DNA of 64,000 nt from Methylocystis sp. MJC1 (GTDB taxonomy: Bacteria > Pseudomonadota > Alphaproteobacteria > Rhizobiales > Beijerinckiaceae): positions 1,525,001 through 1,589,000 of the forward strand of contig NZ_CP107558.1 in the NCBI RefSeq assembly GCF_026427715.1, given 5' to 3'. Numbering within the stretch: position 1 is the first letter of the stretch; each line of letters opens with the position of its first letter. The notes beneath the pieces were generated by a model. That model saw only the letters and a program-made list of their open reading frames with translations, did not search any database and was not told where the DNA came from. The position numbers were made by a program, and so were the translations under genes. Shown one piece after another: positions 52,225 to 60,144 of this stretch.

Positions 52225-53339
52225 CACCCCTGCGCGTGATCTCGAGCCGCCGCGCCCCCTCCCTGTCCCTCGCGGGAGAGGGGACGCTCGCGATCAGCGT
52301 CCGAGTCGTTGTCCGGTGGGCGCACACAAACTTGGCTAAGGCCCGAACGCGCCCCCTCTCCCGCGAAGCGGGGGAGGGATGGGGAGGTGGCCAGCGGCGT
52401 TTCTGCCAGCTCGGCGTTGTTGCCGCCCTCGCAGCGCTCGTCTCCTTCCCCGCTTACGCCGACGAAGCTTTTGTCACTGCGCAGGGAGCCGATGCGCTCG
52501 ACATTATCGACGTCACAACGATGACGCCGCTCGCGCGCCTTCCCATCGGCGGAAAGCCGGCGGGGATTACTGTCAGCCGCGATGGCGCGCGCGCCTATGT
52601 GACGAGCCCCGAAGGCAAGTTCCTGACGATCGTCGACGCCAAAGCGCATAAGATCGAGCGGCGCATCCCGATCGCAGGCGGGCCGCTCGGCGTGGCCGCC
52701 GCGCGGGATGGCAAGCGCGTCTATGTCGCCGACCTTTACGGGCGCCGGCTGGTCGAGATCGACCCGGAGCAGGGCGAGCTGCGCAGCGTCGGCGTCGGGG
52801 CGATGGCCTCGGGGGTCGCCGTGACGCCCGACGGCAAGACCATCATCGTCGCCGATCGCGACGACAACGCAGTGTCCTTCATCGATGCGGAAAGCTTCAC
52901 ACGGATCGCGACGCTGCCGGTCGGCAAGCATCCTTTCGGCGTGACGATCGACGCCGCAGGCGCCCGCGCCTATACGGCCAATGTCGAATCGGACGACGTC
53001 AGCGTGATCGACATTGCCTCCCGCAAGGTCGTCGCGACGCTGAAGACGCAAAGCCGTCCGTATACGGCAACGCTGGCGAGCGGGCGGGTTTTTGTCGCGA
53101 ACCAGCACGCCGATAGCGTGAGCGTCTTCGACGCCGCGACATTCGCGCCCCTGGGCGTCGTGAAAGTCGGCGAATATCCCGAAGGAATTGCTGCGAGCGG
53201 CGACGGTTCGCGGGTTTACGTCACGAGCTGGTTTTCAAACGAACTCTGGTCCATCGACGCCAAAACTCTGAAAGTCGCGGGCAAGGCGGAGACGGGAGAT
53301 GGGCCGAGGGCTTTTGGGGCGTTTATAAAGACGGAGTGA
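52221..53339 (+). CDS. YncE-like β-propeller (YVTN-repeat) protein
   Basis: 372 residues if it starts at the ATG overlapping the previous stop (ATGA, 52221-52224). From about residue 60 a secretion signal (FCQLGVVAALAALVSFPAYA) leads into seven YVTN-type propeller repeats, for example IDVTTMTPLARLPIGGKPAG, AYVTSPEGKFLTIVD, VYVADLYGRRLVEIDPE and VFVANQHADSVSVFDAA. Such proteins occur near PQQ enzymes and cytochromes. The 48 or so residues between the start and the signal are coded by a palindromic repeat; a later, unrecognised start would place the signal at the N-terminus. Confidence 0.8.
   Translation: MTPLRVISSRRAPSLSLAGEGTLAISVRVVVRWAHTNLAKARTRPLSREAGEGWGGGQRRFCQLGVVAALAALVSFPAYADEAFVTAQGADALDIIDVTTMTPLARLPIGGKPAGITVSRDGARAYVTSPEGKFLTIVDAKAHKIERRIPIAGGPLGVAAARDGKRVYVADLYGRRLVEIDPEQGELRSVGVGAMASGVAVTPDGKTIIVADRDDNAVSFIDAESFTRIATLPVGKHPFGVTIDAAGARAYTANVESDDVSVIDIASRKVVATLKTQSRPYTATLASGRVFVANQHADSVSVFDAATFAPLGVVKVGEYPEGIAASGDGSRVYVTSWFSNELWSIDAKTLKVAGKAETGDGPRAFGAFIKTE
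52256..52388 (+). repeat. Palindromic repeat at the 5' end of the β-propeller gene
   Basis: CCCTGTCCCTCGCGGGAGAG then GGG on the left, and CCCCTCTCCCGCGAAGCGGG then GGAGGG on the right, form inverted GC-rich arms flanking about 80 bases. The reading frame stays open across it and encodes SLSLAGEGTL and RPLSREAGEGWGGG, the typical translation of such intergenic repeats. Confidence 0.6.
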
Positions 53340-53342
53340 ACT

Positions 53343-53756
53343 TTGGAAATTCATTTCCCTTTGGAATTTATTGTCGAAGGCGCGCCGGTTTCCCTACAGA
53401 CGAAAAGAGCGGCTTCTAAGCGCGACTGGCAGGACAGGGTGCGGGCCGCAAGCCGCATCGCCTTGCCCCCTGATTACTTCGCGAGCGACGACCGGATCGC
53501 CGTCACGCTCTATTATTTCCCCGACAGCGCCATGGATGGCGACATAGACAATATCGTCAAGCCGATCCTGGACGCACTGACCCAGCAAGTTTATCTTGAC
53601 GATGGACAGGTTGAGCGCGTCGTCGTGCAGAAATTTGAACCTGACGGCGTTTTCCGTTTCGCCGCGCCGAGTTCAATGCTGGAAAAGGCTCTCACGCAGA
53701 CGAAGCCGCTTCTCTATGTAAAGCTTTCGGATGATCCGTTCGAGGAACTGGCATGA
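53343..53756 (+). CDS. RusA-like Holliday junction resolvase family protein
   Basis: 137 residues from a TTG at 53343, supported by GGAG about seven bases upstream. The family motif with metal-binding aspartates is seen at MDGDIDNIVKPILDALT, followed by YLDDGQVERVVVQK. RusA resolves four-way DNA junctions and is often phage-borne. The gene overlaps the next one by ATGA (53753-53756). Pairing with an REase-like protein suggests a small DNA-processing or defence unit. Confidence 0.78.
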   Translation: MEIHFPLEFIVEGAPVSLQTKRAASKRDWQDRVRAASRIALPPDYFASDDRIAVTLYYFPDSAMDGDIDNIVKPILDALTQQVYLDDGQVERVVVQKFEPDGVFRFAAPSSMLEKALTQTKPLLYVKLSDDPFEELA

Positions 53757-54400
53757 GAGAGCCCGAGCAATCAAGACGGCTCATTATCGACCAACTGGCG
53801 CCCCGGCTGGAGGCGGAGGGTTATTCGGTCGTCTATGAACCGCCCCGGCAACTGCTGCCTCCGTTCATGGGGAGCTACGTGCCTGACGCAATCGCGCTAG
53901 GGCAGGACAAAAAAATCGCAATCGAGGTCATCGTCGAAGGCCAGCCAGGTGAGGCCAAGGAGCGCGATTTGCGGCGGCTCTTCAGAGATGCTCGCGACTG
54001 GGAGCTCAACGTCTATTTCGTGCGGCCGGGAGAAACTGGAGAGCTTTTTCCGGTCTCCCTCCACGCGATCGAAGACGCCATGGAATCGCTCGAGGGCTTG
54101 GCACAGACAGGCGCTCTGGCGGCGGCCTTGATGATGGGCTGGGGGATTTTCGAGGCTCTAGCGAGATTTCTGGCGCCCGATAAATACCGGAAGCCGCAAA
54201 CGCCGGCGCGGCTGGTCGAATCTCTCGCGAACAGCGGCTATGTCACGCCCTCGGAAGCAGATTTCCTTCGTGAAGCGGGCCGGCTTCGCAATAGCTTGGC
54301 GCACGGCGATTTGGAGAGAGGCGTCAAGCAGGACGATGTTCGGCGGCTCATTGCCGTGCTGCGTGAGCTGCGCAGCTTGGCCGCCGATGGGGTGCATTGA
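53753..54400 (+). CDS. Putative nuclease with REase/AHJR-like N-terminal domain
   Basis: 215 residues. The N-terminal half resembles a restriction-endonuclease/archaeal Holliday-junction-resolvase-like fold: YVPDAIALGQDKKIAIEVIV carries a possible D-x-E-V core (Asp in PDAIA, Glu-Val in IEVIV), and the strand LNVYFVRPG follows. The C-terminal half is helical (ESLANSGYVTPSEADFLREA, RLRNSLAHGD) and resembles HEPN-like RxxxxH helical tails, though the match is short (R-N-S-L-A-H). It is translationally coupled to the RusA-like gene. The activity is untested. Confidence 0.6.
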   Translation: MREPEQSRRLIIDQLAPRLEAEGYSVVYEPPRQLLPPFMGSYVPDAIALGQDKKIAIEVIVEGQPGEAKERDLRRLFRDARDWELNVYFVRPGETGELFPVSLHAIEDAMESLEGLAQTGALAAALMMGWGIFEALARFLAPDKYRKPQTPARLVESLANSGYVTPSEADFLREAGRLRNSLAHGDLERGVKQDDVRRLIAVLRELRSLAADGVH

Positions 54401-54510
54401 ACAGCTCGGCTCGGCACCCCTAGACACCGCCGCGCCGCAACGCCATAAGGAGCGCAACGACGCCGACTGGCCGGCGCAAGGCGCGCCGCAAAGAAGAGGC
54501 CGAACGCATT

Positions 54511-54918
54511 ATGTCCATCTTCACCCGTTTCTTCACTTGGTGGGATCGCGCGACCCTCAACACGAGCCTGTGGACAGCGCTCTATGGCGAGCGCGTGGGG
54601 ACGGACGAATTCGGCAACGTCTATTACCGCCGTCGCGGCGGGAAGAAGGACAAGGCGCTGGGCTTCGAGCGCCGTTGGGTGATCTTCAACGGTTATTGTG
54701 AGGGCTCCGCCATTCCGCAGGGCTGGCACGGCTGGCTGCATCATACGGTGGATACGCCGCCCACCAAGGAAATCTACGCCGGCAAGGAGTGGGAGCTGCC
54801 GCATCAGCCGAACATGACCGGCACGCCGCTCGCCTACCGCCCGCCGGGATCGCAGCTGTCGACCGGCGAGCGTACGCCGTCCGGTGGCGACTATGTCGCC
54901 TGGCGGCCAGAGGGCTGA
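54511..54918 (+). CDS. NADH:ubiquinone oxidoreductase subunit NDUFA12-like
   Basis: 135 residues: LFTW-type start MSIFTRFFTWWDRATLN, then LYGERVGTDEFGNVYY, RRWVIFNGYCEGSAIP, WHGWLHHTVDTPPT and a C-terminal GGDYVAWRPEG. This matches the accessory complex I subunit NDUFA12 (B17.2) of alphaproteobacteria and mitochondria, on the matrix or cytoplasmic side of the peripheral arm. It is encoded away from the nuo operon, as in most alphaproteobacteria, next to the DUF2155 gene. Confidence 0.92.
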   Translation: MSIFTRFFTWWDRATLNTSLWTALYGERVGTDEFGNVYYRRRGGKKDKALGFERRWVIFNGYCEGSAIPQGWHGWLHHTVDTPPTKEIYAGKEWELPHQPNMTGTPLAYRPPGSQLSTGERTPSGGDYVAWRPEG

Positions 54919-55002
54919 TTCCTTCCGTCCACGGAAACGCCTTTCTTGCCTGTTTATGTCGGTCCAGCGTTTTCCTCTGGCCGCTGCGCGCGGCGCGGTG
55001 AC

Positions 55003-55755
55003 ATGATGATCTCATCCCTTCGTTACGGCTTGGCGCTCGGCGCCTTTGTGGCCGCGCTCTATGGCATGGCCGCCGCCGAGCCCATCCGCCATCCGACAGC
55101 TATCTTCGCCGGCCTCGACAAGACGACCGGCCGCATCATTAATTTCGACGTCGCGATCGATGAGACCGTTCAATTCGGCTCGCTCAATGTAACGCCGCGC
55201 GTCTGCAACACCCGGCCGCAGACCGAAGCGCCACAGACGACGAGTTTCGTCGAGGTCGACGAAGTCATGAACCGGCAGGAGCGGCAGGCGAAACTGGAGA
55301 TAAAGGACGCGCGGGCGGACGCCAAACCCGAGGCCAAGCGCATCTTCTCCGGCTGGATGTTCGCGGCGAGCCCCGGTCTCCATGGCGTGGAGCATCCTGT
55401 CTACGACGTCTGGCTCGTCGATTGTAAGGGCGGCAAGGAGAATGCGCCGGCGCCTGTCGCCGCCGAGGAAACCGCGCCGTCGGTAGACGGCGCCGCCGCG
55501 CCTGCGCCGGAAACGGGCCGGAAGAAGCGGTCGCGCAAGGTGGAGCCCAAGGCTCCCACGCCGGTGGAGAACGCGCCGATCGGCCCGTCTGATTCGGTTC
55601 CGCCGCAGCCCGCCATGGACGGTGCTCCGACCCCCGACGCCGGCGCGGCCGAAGCCCCGGCGCAGCAGCCCCAGCCGCAGAAGAAAAAGAAGAGGCGGTC
55701 GTCGCCTGCCGTGACGCCGGTCGAGCCGCAGCCGGGCGGGCTTCTGCCGTTCTGA
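55003..55755 (+). CDS. DUF2155 secreted protein with Pro/Ala-rich tail
   Basis: 250 residues from the ATG at 55003 (a second ATG follows directly). A signal peptide (ALGAFVAALYGMAAAEP) leads to the DUF2155 domain: GLDKTTGRIINFDVAIDETV, FGSLNVTPRVCNTRPQTEAP, IFSGWMFAASPGLHGVEHPVY and VWLVDCKGG, with two cysteines. The last ~95 residues are Pro/Ala/Lys-rich and probably disordered. DUF2155 genes typically follow the NDUFA12 gene in alphaproteobacteria, as here. The function is unknown. Confidence 0.85.
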   Translation: MMISSLRYGLALGAFVAALYGMAAAEPIRHPTAIFAGLDKTTGRIINFDVAIDETVQFGSLNVTPRVCNTRPQTEAPQTTSFVEVDEVMNRQERQAKLEIKDARADAKPEAKRIFSGWMFAASPGLHGVEHPVYDVWLVDCKGGKENAPAPVAAEETAPSVDGAAAPAPETGRKKRSRKVEPKAPTPVENAPIGPSDSVPPQPAMDGAPTPDAGAAEAPAQQPQPQKKKKRRSSPAVTPVEPQPGGLLPF

Positions 55756-56424
55756 TCAATCTTCGAGCGCGGCGAGCGCCTGGCGGCCGGAGACTGTCTC
55801 TTCCGGTTTCCAGACGTGGAAATTGGCGACGACGCAGAGCGCCTCTTCCAGCGCGCGATGATAGGAATCCCGGGAAATCTCGATCGCGCCCAGAGAGGCG
55901 AGATGCGTGGTCATGAACTGCGTGTCGAGCAGGTGGAAACCGCCGGCGCGCAGCCGCGCCACGAGATGGGCGAGCGCCACCTTGGAGGCGTCGCGCTCGC
56001 GATGGAACATGCTCTCGCCGAAAAAGGCGCCGCGTAACGCGACGCCGTAGAGACCGCCGACGAGTTGGCCCTCGCGCCAGCATTCCACCGTATGGGCGAA
56101 GCCCATGTCGAAAAGCTGGCGATAGAGGCGGCGGATTTCGTCGTTGATCCAGGTCTTCTCGCGATCTGGCGCGGGGGCGGCGCAGGCTTCGATCACCGCG
56201 TCGAAGTCACGATCGACCACGACCTCGAAACGATCCGACCGCACGGTCTTGGCGAGCGAGCGCGAGACGATAAACGTATCCAGCGGAAAGATCGCCCGCT
56301 TTTCGGGATCCACCCAGAACAGCTGGTCGTCCTCGGCGCTCTCCGCCATGGGAAAGAGGCCGATGGAATAGGCGCGCAGCAAAAGCTGCGGCGTGATGGC
56401 GTAGGATGCGCCGGGTTTTGACAT
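55756..56424 (-). CDS. aat: Leucyl/phenylalanyl-tRNA-protein transferase
   Basis: 222 residues. Aat transfers Leu or Phe from tRNA to N-terminal Arg or Lys of proteins, marking them for ClpAP in the N-end rule pathway. The family signature is complete: LLRAYSIGLFPMAE, FWVDPEKRAIFPLD, TWINDEIRRLYRQLFDMGFA, HTVECWREGQLVGGLYGVAL then RGAFFGESMF, and LDTQFMTTHLASLGA. It is convergent with the DUF2155 gene, stop to stop. Confidence 0.97.
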   Translation of the reverse strand: MSKPGASYAITPQLLLRAYSIGLFPMAESAEDDQLFWVDPEKRAIFPLDTFIVSRSLAKTVRSDRFEVVVDRDFDAVIEACAAPAPDREKTWINDEIRRLYRQLFDMGFAHTVECWREGQLVGGLYGVALRGAFFGESMFHRERDASKVALAHLVARLRAGGFHLLDTQFMTTHLASLGAIEISRDSYHRALEEALCVVANFHVWKPEETVSGRQALAALED

Positions 56425-56541
56425 GGGTAAAAGGATAGCGCCTTATCTCGAAAAATGCAGCGGGCGGCGTCCGGGCTCGGGGCAATCCTGGGGGCGCGGG
56501 AGAGCGTCTGTATTTACAGCCCGTCTGGAAGCCCGCGCGCC

Positions 56542-56620
56542 GTCATTGCGAGGAGCAAAGCGACGAAGCCATCCAGAGCCGAGGCGGGGCTCTGGATGGC
56601 TTCGCTCTGCTCGCAATGAC
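56542..56620 (+). repeat. 79-bp palindromic intergenic repeat
   Basis: GTCATTGCGAGGAGCAAAGC on the left pairs with GCTCTGCTCGCAATGAC on the right around a CCAGAGCCGAGGCGGGGCTCTGG centre. It is the same family as the repeat at 48211-48290 and lies just after the 3' end of accC. Confidence 0.88.
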
Positions 56621-56632
56621 GAAGCCGGTTTG

Positions 56633-57991
56633 TCAGACCTCCGGCTCGATCCCGCCCGTCGCCAGGAAATGCTCGAGCCAATGGATGTCGTAGATCCCGT
56701 TCTGCACATCCGAATTGCGCACCAGCGTGCGGAACAGCGGCAGCGTCGTGTCGATGCCGTCGACGATGAACTCGTCGAGCGAGCGGCGCAGGCGCATGAG
56801 CGCCTCGGTGCGGTTGCGGCCGTGGACGATCAGCTTGCCGATGAGCGAGTCGTAATTCGGCGGAATCGAATAGCCCTGATAAACAGCCGAATCGACCCGC
56901 ACGCCAACGCCGCCCGGCGGATGGTAATAGGCGATGCGGCCCGGCGAGGGGCGGAAGGTGGTCGGGTGCTCGGCGTTCACGCGGCACTCGATCGCATGGC
57001 CGTAGAACTGCACGTCTTCTTGTTTCATCGAGAGCGGCGAGCCCGCCGCGACCCTGATCTGCTCGCAGACAAGATCGACGCCCGTGATCGATTCGGTCAC
57101 AGGATGCTCGACCTGAATGCGCGTGTTCATTTCGATGAAATAGAACTCGCCGTTCTCGTAGAGGAACTCGACCGTGCCCGCGCCGGCATATTGCAATTCG
57201 CGCATGGCCTTGGCGCAAACCTCGCCGATCTCGCGACGCTGCGTGTCGTTGAGCGCGGGGGAGGGGCTTTCCTCGAACACTTTCTGATGGCGGCGCTGCA
57301 GAGAGCAGTCGCGCTCGCCCAGATGAAGGGCTTCGCCCTTGCCGTCGCCGAACACCTGGATTTCGATATGGCGCGGCTTTTCGAGATATTTCTCGATGTA
57401 GACCGTGTCGTCGCCGAAAGCGGCCTTGGCCTCCGTGCGCGCCGTCGCCATGGCGACGCCGAGATCATGCGCGTCGCGCGCGACCTTCATGCCGCGTCCG
57501 CCGCCGCCCGAGGCCGCTTTCACCAGCACGGGGAAGCCGATCTTCTGCGCGACCTTCAGCGCCTCCTTCTCGGAGAGCACGGGACCGTCGGAGCCCGGCA
57601 CACAGGGAATGCCGAGGCGCCTGGCGGTGGCCTTCGCCTCGATCTTGTCGCCCATCAGCCGGATATGCTCGGACTTCGGACCGATGAAGGTGATGTTGTG
57701 CTCTTCGAGGATTTCCGCGAAGCGGGCGTTCTCAGAGAGGAAGCCATAGCCCGGATGCACCGCGTCGGCGCCGGTGATCTCGCAGGCCGAGAGCAGCGCA
57801 GGGATGTTGAGATAGGAATCGCGCGCGGCCGGCGGGCCGATGCAGACGGACTCGTCGGCGAGCTTCACATGCATGGCGTCGGCGTCGGCGGTCGAATGCA
57901 CCGCCACGGTGGCGACGCCGAGCTCCTTTGCGGCGCGTAAGACGCGCAGCGCGATTTCGCCGCGATTGGCGATGAGGATTTTGTCGAACAT
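56633..57991 (-). CDS. accC: Acetyl-CoA carboxylase, biotin carboxylase subunit
   Basis: 452 residues, the usual AccC length. It carboxylates the biotin of AccB with ATP and bicarbonate in the first step of fatty-acid synthesis. It begins [20 protein letters not shown], and contains the ATP-grasp lid [30 protein letters not shown], and [16 protein letters not shown]. Next to accB on the same strand (ten-base gap), as in most bacteria. Confidence 0.97.
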   Translation of the reverse strand: MFDKILIANRGEIALRVLRAAKELGVATVAVHSTADADAMHVKLADESVCIGPPAARDSYLNIPALLSACEITGADAVHPGYGFLSENARFAEILEEHNITFIGPKSEHIRLMGDKIEAKATARRLGIPCVPGSDGPVLSEKEALKVAQKIGFPVLVKAASGGGGRGMKVARDAHDLGVAMATARTEAKAAFGDDTVYIEKYLEKPRHIEIQVFGDGKGEALHLGERDCSLQRRHQKVFEESPSPALNDTQRREIGEVCAKAMRELQYAGAGTVEFLYENGEFYFIEMNTRIQVEHPVTESITGVDLVCEQIRVAAGSPLSMKQEDVQFYGHAIECRVNAEHPTTFRPSPGRIAYYHPPGGVGVRVDSAVYQGYSIPPNYDSLIGKLIVHGRNRTEALMRLRRSLDEFIVDGIDTTLPLFRTLVRNSDVQNGIYDIHWLEHFLATGGIEPEV

Positions 57992-58001
57992 CCCGCGCGC
58001 C

Positions 58002-58604
58002 TTATTCGATCACGAGGAGAGGTTCGCCATATTCGACCGGCTGGCCGTCCTCGACGATGATGGCGGTGACGACGCCGGATTTCGGGGCGACGATGTCGTT
58101 GAAGGTCTTCATCGCTTCGATCAGAAGCAGCTTGTCGCCGGCCGAAACGCGCGCGCCGATCTCGACGAAGGGCTTGGCGTCGGGATTGGGGCGCAGGTAG
58201 GCGGTGCCGACCATCGGCGACTTTACCGCGCCCGGATGTTCGGCGAGCGATTCCTCTGTCGGCGGCGCGGCGGGCGCTGGCGCGGCGGCAGGGGCGAGCG
58301 CAGCGAAAGGCGCCGGCGCGTAAGCCGCCTGGGCCGGCGCGGCGATGGTGACGGTCGCGGGCGCGGCGAGCGGGGCCGGCGTGCGGGCGGCGCGAATGCG
58401 CAGATCGCCCTTCTCGACCTCGAATTCGGTGAGGTCGCTCTGCGCGACGAGCTCTGCGACGGTGCGCAGCAGCGCGGGGTCGATCAAAGGGGCGGGCGCG
58501 ACGACGGCGCGGGGTGTGGCCGCACGGGTCGCGGCGGGAGCGGGGGCGGCGGCCGAAGAGCGGCGGCCGCGCGTGGTCTTGGTCGGTTGTGCTTTGCGCG
58601 CCAT
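58002..58604 (-). CDS. accB: Acetyl-CoA carboxylase, biotin carboxyl carrier protein
   Basis: 200 residues from MARKAQPT at 58604. The N-terminal dimer region ([20 protein letters not shown]) is followed by an Ala/Pro-rich linker and the biotinyl domain: [20 protein letters not shown], then [19 protein letters not shown] with the biotinylated Lys in EAMK. It is co-transcribed with accC (downstream) and probably aroQ (upstream, 19 bases), a common alphaproteobacterial order. Confidence 0.96.
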   Translation of the reverse strand: MARKAQPTKTTRGRRSSAAAPAPAATRAATPRAVVAPAPLIDPALLRTVAELVAQSDLTEFEVEKGDLRIRAARTPAPLAAPATVTIAAPAQAAYAPAPFAALAPAAAPAPAAPPTEESLAEHPGAVKSPMVGTAYLRPNPDAKPFVEIGARVSAGDKLLLIEAMKTFNDIVAPKSGVVTAIIVEDGQPVEYGEPLLVIE

Positions 58605-58623
58605 GGTTTTTCCCAGGTCTATC

Positions 58624-59055
58624 TCAGATGTTTTGGAGAATGGCCTCGAGGGCCAGCAAATATGAAAGCGGGCCGAAGCCCGCGATGACTCCCCGCGCCG
58701 CCGGGGAAATATACGAGTGATGGCGGAAGCTCTCCCGCGCATGCACGTTGGAAAGATGCACTTCGATGACGGACGCCTGCGCGCCTTTGATCGCGTCGTA
58801 AAGCGCGATCGAGGTATGGGTCAGCGCGCCGGCGTTGAGGATGACCGGCGCGCCCGCGGCGCCCGCCTCCTGAATCCAGGTGACGAGATCGCCCTCAAAA
58901 TTCGATTGCTTGAAGACGAGCGAGACGCCCTTCGCGCTACAGCGTTCGTCGAGCTGGGCGCGGATGTCGTCCAGGGTCGCGGATCCGTAGATCCCGGGTT
59001 CGCGCTTGCCGAGAAGGTTGAGATTTGGACCGTTGAGCACGTGTACGGCTGACAT
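58624..59055 (-). CDS. aroQ: Type II 3-dehydroquinate dehydratase
   Basis: 143 residues. Catalyses dehydration of 3-dehydroquinate to 3-dehydroshikimate in the shikimate pathway. The family motifs are present: [19 protein letters not shown] with the catalytic Tyr, [35 protein letters not shown] and [24 protein letters not shown] [11 protein letters not shown] with the catalytic His. It is the first gene of the aroQ-accB-accC unit. Confidence 0.97.
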   Translation of the reverse strand: MSAVHVLNGPNLNLLGKREPGIYGSATLDDIRAQLDERCSAKGVSLVFKQSNFEGDLVTWIQEAGAAGAPVILNAGALTHTSIALYDAIKGAQASVIEVHLSNVHARESFRHHSYISPAARGVIAGFGPLSYLLALEAILQNI

Positions 59056-59233
59056 TGCCTTCCCGAACGATCGATTTCTTCAAAGGGCGAAGCGCGTCTC
59101 TCTTAGCCGCATTGGCCCCGCAAAGGAAGCCCGGCGGCAGGGGGCAGGGCGCCTGGCAGGAAAGGGCCCGCCGGACCGCGCGCCTTCAGGCGCGCTTTTT
59201 AAGGCGAGCCTGAAAGCTTGCGGTCCCGGCGCC

Positions 59234-60028
59234 TCAGCAGGTGGCCTTGCCGCATTTGTGCATATTGTCGATCTTCGCCTTGAGCTGCGCAAAGGGCAGG
59301 CCGCCCACGACGGCTTCCTTGCCGATGACCCACGACGGCGTGCCGTCGAATTTGAGCTGTTCGGCGAGAGCGGCGACTTCCTTCAGCGCGGCCTGCGTTT
59401 CGGCGCCGTCGGCGTCCTTCTCGAGCCGGGCAATATCGGCGCCGACCTCCTTCGCCGCCGCGATGGCCTGCTGCTTGCCGATGTGGCCGCGCGTGGAAAG
59501 CAGCTTCTTGTGGAACTCCCAGAATTTCGCGGGCGAAAGCTGCATGCGGGCGGCGGTCGCGACATGCGCCGCATCGACCGAATCGGCGCCCAGAATCGGG
59601 AAATCCTTGAGAACGACGCGCAGCTTGGGGTCGGTTTCGATGAGCTTCGCGACGGAGGCGAGCGATTGCTTGCAGTAGCCGCAGTTGTAGTCGAAGAATT
59701 CGACCAGCGTGACGTCGCCGTCCGGGTTGCCGACGACCGCCTGGTTTGCCGAATGGACGATCTTTTCGCCCTGTTCCACAACGGCTTTCTCACGCGACGC
59801 CAGCTCGGCCGCTTCCTCGCGCTTCTTGAGCGCCTCGATCGCCTCGCGGATCACTTCTGGATTCGAAACGAGATAGTCGTGGACGATTTTCTGAATGCCG
59901 GCCTTTTGCTGGTCCGAAAAGGCGTCGTCCGCCCGCGACGGCGCTACGCCGGCAAGAATGATCCCTGCGACAGCGCCGGCGGCGGCAAGAGCGCGCCAAG
60001 AGGCGGCGAGGGACGGGAAAAGGCGCAT
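59234..60028 (-). CDS. DsbA-family thiol-disulfide oxidoreductase (Com1/ScsC-like)
   Basis: 264 residues from the ATG at 60028, chosen because AGGAG lies seven bases upstream and a signal peptide (LAAAGAVAGIILAGVAPSRA) follows. After a helical N-terminal region (FSDQQKAGIQKIVHDYLVSN, with REAIEALKKREE) comes a thioredoxin fold with active site FFDYNCGYCKQ (C-G-Y-C) and the cis-Pro in FDGTPSW. The N-terminal extension suggests oligomerisation as in ScsC/DsbG-like proteins; oxidase or isomerase activity cannot be decided. It is separate from the neighbouring units. Confidence 0.88.
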   Translation of the reverse strand: MRLFPSLAASWRALAAAGAVAGIILAGVAPSRADDAFSDQQKAGIQKIVHDYLVSNPEVIREAIEALKKREEAAELASREKAVVEQGEKIVHSANQAVVGNPDGDVTLVEFFDYNCGYCKQSLASVAKLIETDPKLRVVLKDFPILGADSVDAAHVATAARMQLSPAKFWEFHKKLLSTRGHIGKQQAIAAAKEVGADIARLEKDADGAETQAALKEVAALAEQLKFDGTPSWVIGKEAVVGGLPFAQLKAKIDNMHKCGKATC

Positions 60029-60144
60029 CGATTTCTCCTTCATGCGCGGGGCGATGAGCGCCTTCCGCAATTCGGGCGTGTTCTGGAGCGAGGCGCTTTT
60101 AACAGACGGCCTCGGTCCTGTCATTCAAGGTCCGAGGCCGTTGA

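Noticed and set aside
50806..52227. 473-codon - strand open frame
   Set aside because: It lies opposite the two SRPBCC genes, which have signal peptides, Shine-Dalgarno sites and family motifs.
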